From contig QPMI01000667.1 in NCBI GenBank assembly GCA_004431415.1, positions 1 to 64,000 of the forward strand: 64,000 nucleotides of DNA, in the 5' to 3' direction. Source of the stretch: Cyanophora paradoxa (Eukaryota; Glaucocystophyceae; Cyanophorales; Cyanophoraceae). Below, in pieces: positions 23,868 to 32,900 of the stretch. The stretch's first letter is position 1. Each line of letters begins with the position of its first letter. The position numbers and the translations under genes were made by a program. The notes beneath the pieces were generated by a model. It worked only from the letters and a program-made list of their open reading frames with translations. It had not been told where the DNA came from and made no database searches.

Positions 23868-25350
23868 TTATTCGCAAAAGTATTCAATGGCCTGAGCTGT
23901 TTGAGCACGAAATAGCAATAAACAAAATGAAGACATGATGCGCACTTGAGCGTATACATCCGCATGAGCTGCAACTGTGGCATTGATGGGACGTGAGTAT
24001 CCTCCACCAAGTAGGATAACAAGAGCTGAACGATGCTCAATGCATAAATCTGCGTGACTCGATGATTGCAAGTGTGAGTGCCCGCTTCAGATCACAAAAC
24101 AAAAAAACAGGCAGGGTCGTTTCGTCTAAGCAGTCTTTGAGGGCGACTCGGCGAGCCAAAAGCCCAAAACGTCCACGCACTGTAAACAACCTCGTTTCTA
24201 TAATGTAGACCCGAGCGAGTTAATTCAAGCCGCCCAAGAGCATCCTCGTTCAAAGCATCGACACCTGAACACACGCCAGCCCTCGATCTCAGGCTCATGC
24301 TGGAGAGAAGATGAGAAGATAATCATAAAGATACCTGCCTGGAAAAAAACCAATTCGGGCTTGAACTGACTAAAAATGTTGGGCAGATTGGCACAAAGAG
24401 CAGTAAGGTAGTCGCCGTCATCGCACCCGTCTGGAGCCAACCGCACCATCAACAGTGAAGTCCCTTGAACTATTGCTGCAGCGCACCATGGAGACCGACA
24501 TCGAGATCCGAGACCGCCTTCTCAAAGGGATAGTTGTTCTGTGCATGCATTGAGAACGTAAAGACACGTTCGTCCCTCGCGAAAATGGCAGCAGTTCCAT
24601 CGCCCTGGCATATGCATGCTGTGAAATCAGGAAGAAAGAGCATGGTAGGGGGCTTGTGGCACCTGGTGGACATCTAGATCGACGCTGAGAATACGCGACA
24701 CGCCCAGCTCATGCAGGGCGACGTGTGCGGAGATGGCGATGTCGTTGAACGCGCAGAAGCCGCTCCCACCGTCGCGGTGCGCGTGATGGGTCCCTCCTGC
24801 CAGCACGCCAGCCACCCCGCGTTCCACGGCAGCCCTCGTTGCAGCGATAGCCCCGCCAACTGCTCAAGCAATCGTCGATAAGTTTGCAGACGTGAAGAAG
24901 GAGCCTGGAAGTGCGGGCCAGTTGCAAGCTCGCGAGCAACCAGCTGAGGTCCGTACGGCAGTTGCAAGCTCCTCACTTCGGCGTCGCCGAGCTTACCCGA
25001 CACGAAGCGCTCCACGTAATCTGCATTGTGCGCCAGTTTGCAAAATCGGAGCTCCGCGGCGCTTGCGGGGACGAAGATGGCTCGGCCGGCAATGCGTTCG
25101 GCATGCTCCGTATGCCTGTCCTGGAGCGCTTCCCGTACCATGCGGTACTTGTGCATTGGAAAGCGGTGCCCTTGTGGCATTTGTACCTCGACATGATCGC
25201 TGCGCGTAAGTGAGCTCTGAAGAAAAGAAGTGAAAAACATCGCAACCTGTAGAAGAGCTTCACGGGCGCGCGCTGGTCTGTGCCCACACGGATACCGCCG
25301 ACAGATCGAGCCCGCGAGAGAGAACGAAGCCCGCGCGCGAATCGCTTCAT
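23868..25350 (-). CDS. Histone-deacetylase-superfamily protein, class IV/bacterial-like
   Basis: Zinc-dependent amidohydrolase of the arginase/deacetylase fold. Start ATG 25350 gives an Arg-rich leader (MKRFARGLRSLSRARSVG) that could target an organelle. An intron of 48 nt (donor GTTGCG) joins VKLFYS to DHVEVQMPQGHRFPMHKY, the start of the 'GHRFPM.KY' subgroup. Catalytic signatures follow: GGTHHAHRDGGSGFCAFND (tandem His and Asp), ILSVDLDVHQ joined to GDGTAAIF (metal-binding Asp and His), FQAG joined to VDAL (metal Asp), and LLGGGYSRPINATVAAHADVY (Gly-Gly-Gly-Tyr). The final exon, AIEYFCE, ends at 23868. Residues needed for catalysis all appear present. Shares a 121-base promoter with Maf. 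Substrate could be an acetyl-lysine protein or a polyamine; the sequence does not decide. Confidence 0.85.
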
Positions 25351-25471
25351 GCACACGTCGGTGATGCGCACAGCAGTCTAGCTGCGGTATACGTAGCCCA
25401 AAGCCGCAGTCTGAGCCCGTCTGAGCATAGAGGGGGTACGCCGTACCGTTCCGTTCCCCTGTGTTGCGGCG
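25351..25471. promoter_or_regulatory. Bidirectional promoter region (deacetylase / Maf)
   Basis: 121 bases between divergent start codons; includes TCTGAGCCCGTCTGAGC, a short direct repeat. Confidence 0.55.
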
Positions 25472-26539
25472 ATGAAGCTCATCCTCGGCTCGACGAGCCG
25501 CTTCCGGAAGGCGGTACTGAAGGACGCTGGCTATGAATTCACCACCGTCTCTCCGGACATCGACGAGAAGCAGGAGGCGCTGCGCGACCCGAATCCAGGT
25601 CTGGCCTTGGAACACGCGGCGCGCATCGGAACGGCGCCGACTTAGCTTGGCCTCAGAGATCATGACCCGCACGATCGCCCGTGCGAAGGCGCTCGCCTGC
25701 CTGGCGCGTCAGCCCGCCTCCGGCCTCTCCGCGCGCGCCTCGCTCACTGGTTTAGCAGGACGAGATTCGGTTCAATCTCGTGAGCTTGGTTTTAGCTTGC
25801 ACGTGCGGCGCCTTCTACGGTGACATCCGCCGCAGTCGGATGAGATTGCGTCGGAGAGCCCGCAGGAGGACTACATTCTGATATGCTCTGACCAGGTGGT
25901 CCGGTGCAATGGCGAGGTGCGGCGCAATCCCGCTCCCCAGCCCTGCAGGCCTTGCAGCCCGCCGACCGTTCTGCACCAGGTCCGCGAGAAGCCGACCAGC
26001 GCAGACGAGGCGCGGAGGTACCTCACGAGCTACACCGAAGGGCACCCCGCGGAGACGGTCACTGCCGTCGTCGTCGTGAACGTGCGCAGTGGTGCGTGCG
26101 GCTGCAGCGCGCGCGCGGCTTCTGCTGCAACAATTGCAAGCGCGACCTCTCACGAGCCCTTGCGGTCTCAGCCAAATTCGTCGAAGGCGTGGACATAGCG
26201 AAGCAGTTCTTCAAGCCGATTCCGGGGGACGTCGTTGAGGCTCTCATCGCGAAGGTTCGAGGTCACAGCGCGAGCCGCCGTCGAGCTTTCCCGCCTGACA
26301 CAACCGGCGTCCGGGGCGCAGGGCGACATCATGCACTGCGCCGGCTCTTTCATGGTAGAGGTACGGCGCTGCACCCCGCGCCAGCGCCCCGCACACGCGC
26401 GGGCAGGCCGAACCCCCCGCAGGACCCGACGCTTGCTCCGTACCTCGGCGAGCGCATCGGCGACGTCGACTCGATTATGGGCCTGCCCTTGGCCCTCTTG
26501 AAGCGCCTCATGTCCGAGGTCTCCAGTGAAAAGGCATAG
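25472..26539 (+). CDS. Maf/HAM1-like nucleotide pyrophosphatase
   Basis: Maf proteins hydrolyse non-canonical or modified nucleoside triphosphates and limit their use in nucleic acids. Start ATG 25472: MKLILGSTSRFRKAVLKDAG, the usual Maf opening with the SxSxxR loop. Joined exons continue FTTVSPDIDEKQEALRDPNP (Glu-rich turn), EIMTRTIARAKALACLA, YILICSDQVV (catalytic Asp), EKPTSADEARRYLTSYTEG, VTAVVVVNVRS, HCAGSFMVE and GERIGDVDSIMGLPL, all in family order. Donors include GTGCGTG at about 26092 and GTGCGGC at about 25918. Length, roughly 210-220 residues after splicing, is normal. The stop is at 26537-26539. Confidence 0.88.
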
Positions 26540-26766
26540 CGCGTGCGAGCTGCGCATGCCCGAACGCAGCGCGCGCCAGCTCGAGTTGGTGCTTTCTCGG
26601 CCCTCAGCGAGGTCAGCATGCATGGGGCCAGGCCAGCGCTACGTATACGTATGCGTCTACAAATCTGATCCGGCGGTTATAGAGGGCTACCCCGGCTCTA
26701 GGCTGTCCGCCGCCGTCGCAGCTGATCGAGTCGCGGCTGCGTACGTACGCGGCGGGAGACGGTGGC
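26540..26766. promoter_or_regulatory. Spacer and 5' region of the nephrocystin-3-like gene
   Basis: 227 bases between two tandem plus-strand genes. It should contain the Maf 3' UTR and the next promoter; a TACGTATACGTA-like palindromic patch lies near 26640. Confidence 0.45.
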
Positions 26767-29700
26767 ATGGGCTGCTGCGACAGTCGGCCGCGCACCGATG
26801 GCAGTGGCGTCCCGCCTGCAGCCCGGTTGCGTTCGGCCGTCAAGACCGTCCAGCTCACCGTCGACTTCGAGCCAGGCGTGCAGCAGCCAGGCCCGGCGAA
26901 GCAACAGCTTGGCCAGCGACAGTGTGGCCCGCAGCTGCACGCACATTCGCACTCGAGGAAGCTGAGGCGACGAAAGACCGCCGGGAGACGGAACGAGCGC
27001 CTAATGGCTCGCGCGGCGAGGCGTGCGCGGGCGGAGATTAAGGCCGATGAGGAGTCGGATGAAGGTGCTTCGGAACGCGCGGCGTGCGTCTGACCGGCGC
27101 AAGCTCATCTTGGTCGACGTCCAGATCATCTTGAGCGGGCGCCCTCGAACTCCAGCGCGGGCGCTCGAGCGATCAGCGTCTTCGTATCGTCGACGTTTAG
27201 AGACGGGCACGCCGAGCGCGATGCCATCAACCACAGCGCCGTCCCGCGACTGCGACAGGTGCGGTGCCCGCGCGCGGCGCGGCCGCGGGACGCCCGCACG
27301 CCTGCGCCGCTTCACGGCAGCCGCAGGCGCTCGCTGGTCGAGGTCTCTTTCTGAATGTTGTCGACTTGCGATGGGTGAGCGGCTGCCCGGCGCCTTCTTC
27401 CCTGAGCCCTGGCCCCTGGCCTTACGCACACCACACGCCTCCCTCCCTTCCTCCCCTGCCCCCTTCAGGGAATCACGGAGAAGTCCGCCCAAGGGGGGGA
27501 CGTTGTGAGGCTCTGCTTAAAAGAAGTCTCCCGCTGCTCTTACTTCATCGCGTGCGTGTTCCCTTGAGCTCCCCCCTCTCGCCCCCGTCTCCCGAGCTTA
27601 GCACACGTCCCCCGCAGCTTCCTGAAATGGCGGTACGGGTGGGCCCAGCCGGAGGGCGGCCAGGAGGACTCTCTCCTGGCCGCGTCCCTGCGGGCGGCGG
27701 AGCGCGAGTTCCCGTACGTGAGGGCGTACCCCCACAGTTCCGTGACCGAGCTCGAGGTGCTGCTCGGCGCGTTCCTGGACCCCTTGGTCCGTCTTGCCCC
27801 CCTCCCCCCTCATCTCTTGTACCGTACCCCCGCCGACTCGCCGGGAGGGACGGGAGCGGCTGCGGAGGGAGACGACGCGCTTCTACTTCGCGGCGGCGGC
27901 GGGGCCGGGGGAGGGCGGGGCGGAGGACGCCGGCGAGGGCCCCTGGGCGGCGGCCCGGCTCGAGGCCCTCAAGCGCCGCGTCGCGGGGGCCGGCCTCGCC
28001 GTGCCCCTCCCCGCCTTCGGCTCCCCCGCCGAGCTCGCCGCCGCCGTCCACGACGACCTCCTCGCGGCGCGCGCCCCTCCCGCCCCCCCTTCCTCCTCGG
28101 CACCCCCGAGCGAGCCCCGGGCCCCGCAGATGGTGCTGCGGGACCACCCGCGGGCGGCCCCGCGGACGTGGCTGGAGGAGGCGCGCCTCTCCCACGAGGC
28201 CTTCGCCGCCGCCCGCCGCCGCGTCTACGTGCAGGCCCGCCCCAGCATCTTCGCCCACCTTTGCGGCCCCCTTTCGAGCGTTTCTGGGCGCAGGCGGCGG
28301 GGGCCCTCGGGCCGCTGGACGAGCACGCTGCGGGGCGCACCCCCGAGGCCCTCCTCATCGCCGCCCCCTCCGGCTCCGGTCCCGCCCCCGCCCCGCCCCC
28401 CCGTCCAATCCCCGTCCTCACGCCCCGGTCCCGCAGGCAAGAGCGGTGCGCCGCGCTCCCTTGGTGGCGGTCCGGGCCGCTCCGCGCCAGAGTTGCAGCT
28501 GAGGGGCGGGGGCGGGGTCGGGGTGCCGGCGCAGCGCTGCTGGCGAACTGGGCGGAGAGCTGGGGCCGGCGGAACCCGCGGGACGCCCTCATCCTCCACT
28601 TCGTCGGCGGCTCCGCCCGCGCCGCCCGCCCCGCCAACCTCGTTCAGCGCGCCCGCCCCCTTCCTCCCCTCCCCCGTTCCCTTCCCCCCGCTGAGAGGCG
28701 CTGGGGCAGGCGGGTGGTGGAGGAGGTGCGGGGCCGCTTCCCGCGGGTGCCGCGCTTCGACGCGGCGGCGCCCGAGCACGAGCTCCTCCCGCGCTTCGCC
28801 GCCTGGCTCCCCCGCGCCTCCTCCTCCTTCCGCGCCCGGTCCGCCGCCCCGCGCCCCTCTGCTCCGTGTCGCCCGCAGCGAGCGCGGCGCGGGGCGCGCC
28901 GGGCAGGCTGGTGCTGTGCGTGGACGCCGTGGACCAGTTCCTGGAGCAGGCGGGGGCGGACCCCCTCGCCTGGCTCCCGCGGGGCACCCCCGCCCTCCGC
29001 CTGCTCCTCTCCTGCGCCCCCGGCGAGGCCGCCGCCGCCGCCCGCCTCCGCCGCTGCCGCGAGGTCTCCGTGCGCTCCTCGAAGCCGCCCCCCCCCCCCC
29101 CCCCCCCCCCCCTTGCCCTTAGAGGGGGCAGGTGGCCCCGCTGGGGCGGGCGGAGCGGGAGGAGCTGGTGCGGCGGGACCTGGAGGGGGTGGGGAAGGCG
29201 CTGGCGGGGCCGCGGCTGGCGCGGCTGCTGGAGGCGCCGCAGTGCGCCGTACCCCTATTCGCCGTCGTCCTCCTCGAGCAGCTCAAGGTCCCCCCGCCTC
29301 CGGATCCACGTCGTGTCTATCCCCGCCCCGACCCCGGCCCGCCTCCGCGCAGGCGCACGCGGTGCACGAGACGCTGGACCGGGTGCTGGACGGGCTCCTC
29401 GCCTGCCGCTCGGCGACGGAGCTCTACGCGGGGGCCCTCGCCCGCTGGTCCGCCGCCTTCAGCGAGCCCCTCGTCCGCACCAGCCTCTGCTGCATCCACT
29501 GCTCCCGCGAGGGCCTCGCCGAGGACGAGCTCAAGCTCCTCCTCGGGGTCCGCCCGCCCCCGCCCCGGCCCCGGCCCGGGCCGCCCCGCGGCCTCTGAGC
29601 CTCCCCAGGTGGGCCGCGAGGTCCCCGCCATCGTGTGGGCCGAGTTCCTCGCCTCCGCCGCCTCCCTCCTCATCGACCGCGGCGCGCCCCGCCCCGAAGA

Positions 29701-32625
29701 AGCAGGCCGCCCCCTTCCCCGCGGCTGACCCTCGCGGCGCAGACGGGCTCCTGGGCTTCTTCCACAGGGCGGCGGCGGAGGCGGTGGAGGGGGCCTTCGG
29801 GCTGGGCGACGCGGAGGCGCGGCGGGGCTACCACGCCCTGCTGGGGGCCTTCTTCGCGGGGCAGCCGCCCTCGGAGCGGCAGGCGGAGGAGGGCCCCTTC
29901 CAGCTCGCGGCCGCGGGGGAGGGCGAGCGGGCGGCCGGCATGCTCTCCGACGTCGCCGTCATGCGCCGGCTGCGGCGGCGCAGGACCGACGTCGTGCGCC
30001 TCTGGGTGCAGATCGGGCGCGAGGCCGAGGCGGCGCCCCGCCTCCAGGCCGCCCTCCACGCCGCCCGCCGCGGCGCCGCGGCCGGGGACGGCGCGAGCCG
30101 GGAGCAGGCGGCGGAGGACGAGCGGGAGGCCGGGCGCACCCTGCACGAGATGGGTGCCCCTCGCCCCGTCTCCCGTGCTCCCCCCCGCCCCGTTCCCTCA
30201 GCGTGCGGGGCAGGGCGGCTGCGGGAGGCGGCGCCCTTCCTGGAGCGGGCGCTGGAGCTGCTGCGCGGCGGCTCGGGGCGGGCCCCGGGGCGCCTCGGCG
30301 CCGTCGCCAACGACCTCGCGAACCTGTACGAGGTAGGGAGGGCCGGGGCCTCTAGGCCCCCCGGGCTCCCGCGGGGGCGCGCTGACGGGGCGGAGGACCT
30401 GGGGGAGTACGAGGCGGCGGGGCGGCTCTACGGGGAGGCCCTGCGCGCCCGCGAGGCCGCCCACGGGGCCGCCTCCCACCAGGTCCCCCCACGCCCCGCC
30501 CCGCGCGGCCCCGCCCCGCCCGGCAGGCGCCTGACGGGAGCTGCGGGCAGGTGGCGGAGACGCTGCACGACACGGCGCGGCTCCACCTCAAGCGCGCCGC
30601 CTTCGCCGACGCCGAGCCCCTCCTCCGGGCCCGCCCTCGCCCCCCGCCTCGCATGCACCCCCGTCTGACCCCTTCCCCCCAGCGCGCCCTGGGGCTTCGT
30701 GAGAGCTCCCTCGGCCCCGCGCACTCCGACGGTGCGCCACGCTGCTCCCCCCCCGCCCCTCCCCTCCCCTCCCGCCCTTCACCGCGCGCCAGTGGCGGAG
30801 TCGCTGCTGGTGCTGGCGGAACTGCTCGAGGCGCAGAACCGCTTCGCCGAGGCCGAGCCCCTCTTCACGGTGCCGTACCCCCTGCTTCTGCCCCCCCCCC
30901 CGTCCAAGCCTTCGCTTGACGTACCCCCCTGCGCAGAGGGCGCTGGAGATCCGGGAGGGGGTTCTGGGCGGGGAGCACCCCGAGAGTGCGCTGCCGCTGC
31001 CGCCGGCGGCCGCCCCGCCTCGCGCCCACGCCCACGCCCGGCAGCGGCGGAGGCGATGCGGGGCCTGGCGGAGCTGTGCCGCGAGCAGGGCCGCTTCGCG
31101 CAGGCCGAGGAGCTCTACAGGGCGCGCGCTTTGGGCCCCTCCCCCCCGCCCCCCTGAGGGCCGCCGCAGCGGGCGCTGGGGCTGCAGGAGGGTGCGCTGG
31201 GGGAGGGCCACCCCGACGTGGCGGAGACGGCCACGCACCTCGCCCTCGTCCTCGGCCAGATGGGCCGCTACCCCGAGGCCCACGCCCTCGCCCAGGCGCC
31301 CCCGCCCCCGCCCCGCCCTTCCCCTCCCGCTCCCTCTCAGCCCTCTCGCGGCGCAGCGGGCGCTGGAGCTGCGGGAGGGGCTGCTGGGGCGGGGCCACGC
31401 GGACTGGGCGGAGAGCGCGTGCGTGCTCGCGGAGCTCCTCGAGGCGCGCGGCCTCTTCGCCCGCGCCGAGCCCCTCTTCGCCGTGCGCCCCGCCCCCTCA
31501 CCCCTGCCGCCCATCTCTGAGCGGGGCGCAGGCGGCGCTGGAGGCGCGGGAGCGGGCGCTGGGCCCCGAGCACCCCGACGTCGCCCAGGCACGCTTTACG
31601 GCACCCCCAGGGCCCGGCTCGTTCGCCTGAGCCTCCCCGGCCCTCCCCCCAGACGCTGACGAGCTACGGGGAGCTGTGCCGCGAGCGCGGCGAGCTCGAC
31701 CGCGCCGAGGCCCTCTACAGGGTGCCCGCGGCCATGCCCCCGCATCCTCCTCCTCCTCCTCCGCCCTCCGACCTCGCGCGCGGCAGCGGGCGCTGGGGGT
31801 GCGGGAGCGGGTGCTGGGGGAGGGGGACCCCGACGTGGCGGAGACGGCGAACGACCTCGCGGCCGTGCTCGGGCAGGCCGGCCGCTACGCCGAGGCCGAG
31901 GCCCTCTGCCGCGTCCGCCCTCCCGCCCGCCCCTGCCTCTCAGTCCCGCCCTCTGCTTATCGAGCGCAGCGTGCGCTGGGGATCCGGGTGAGGGTGTTCG
32001 GGGAGGGCCACCCCGAGGTGGCGGACTCGTGGGCCCTCCTCGCCGCCCTCTGCCAGCGCCAGGGCCGCCTCGACGACGCCGAGGCCCTCTACACCGTACC
32101 CCGCCCTCCCTCTCCCCGGCCCTTTAAGGCTTCCCCCTCGCTGACGGGGCGCAGCGGGCGCTGGAGGGGCGGGAGCGTGCGCTGGGGGCGGGCCACCCCG
32201 AGGCGGCGCAGACGTGCGCGGCGCTCGCCGAGCTCTGCCGCCTCCGCGGCGACGCCCCCCGCGCCGAGGCCCTCTACCAGGCGCCCCGCCCCGCGCCCCC
32301 GGCCCCCTCCTAGCCCTGCCTGCGGCCCTGACGCCTCCCCGGCGGCAGCGGCGATCACGGCGCTCGAGAGCGCGCTGGGGGCGCCCACCCGGACCTCGCC
32401 GACGCCCTCCTGGGGTACGGCTCCTTCCTCCTCTGGGCGGGGCGCCCCGCCGAGGCCCCCGCCGCCCTGGAGCGGGCGCTGGGGGCCCTGGAGGAGATCC
32501 TCGGGGCGGGGCACGCGGAGACGCGCGCCGCGGCGGGGCGGCTGGCGGAGGCGTGGGAGGCCCTCGGCAGGGGCCCCGAGGCCGCCGCCCTCCGCGCCCG
32601 CTACCCCGCGCCCCCGCCCGCTTAG
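26767..32625 (+). CDS. Nephrocystin-3-like protein: myristoylation motif, DUF4062, NACHT, TPR array
   Basis: NPHP3 acts at the inversin compartment of cilia. Start ATG 26767 gives MGCCDSRPRT, a typical N-myristoylation plus cysteine signal; animal NPHP3 is also myristoylated. A charged coiled-coil segment (EEAEATKDRRETERA) precedes a DUF4062 domain: AISVFVSSTFRDGHAERDAI, LFLNVVDLRW joined to GITEKSAQGGDVV, SRCSYFIA, FLKWRYGWAQPE. The P-loop NTPase follows, with Walker A APSGSGKSALLANW; its Gly-Lys-Ser is encoded by a 9-nt exon. Then NPRDALILHFVGGSA and LVLCVDAVDQFLEQ (Walker B). From about 30200 come roughly eleven kinesin-light-chain-type TPRs, for example RALELREGLLGRGHADWAES. The stop is at 32623-32625. 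Introns are dense, with both GT and GC donors. Confidence 0.88.
28437..28445 (+). other. 9-nt microexon encoding the Walker A Gly-Lys-Ser
   Basis: The preceding exon ends APSGS plus one base; its intron runs from a GTCCCG donor (about 28380) to CCGCAG at 28436. The exon reads GCAAGAGCG. The next intron starts GTGCGCC at 28446 and ends GGCGCAG at about 28538. Joining gives the phase-correct P-loop APSGSGKSALLANW, which no two-exon alternative produces. Confidence 0.8.
29088..29112. repeat. Poly-C tract in an intron
   Basis: 25 consecutive C in an intron of the nephrocystin-3-like gene, upstream of the 3' splice site GGGGGCAG near 29132. Confidence 0.95.
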
Positions 32626-32900
32626 CCGCGCCCCGCCGCTCTCGTCGGTGCCGCAGCCCGGCTGCAGATGCCGGCGCTGTACGAGTTTTCATAGCGCCAA
32701 TACACTGTGACAGGTTTTATTAGCCTAGTGACGCCAATATTAGTACGGATTTCAAGTTGAGTACCGTAGTCCTTAGTACCTATTAGTACGGACTTTTTTA
32801 TTAGCGCCGGTATTATTCACGAGTATGGATTTCAAGTTTCTAGTCTAGTCAGAGTCGCTGTATCATAGTATTCGGATGCAAGGCTCCTAGGCCTAGCTAG
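32626..32900. other. Convergent 3' spacer
   Basis: 275 A+T-rich bases between two convergent stops. The phrase TATTAGTACGGA occurs near 32737 and 32780, GGATTTCAAGTT near 32748 and 32827, and CCTAGGCCTAGCTAG at about 32886. Confidence 0.55.
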
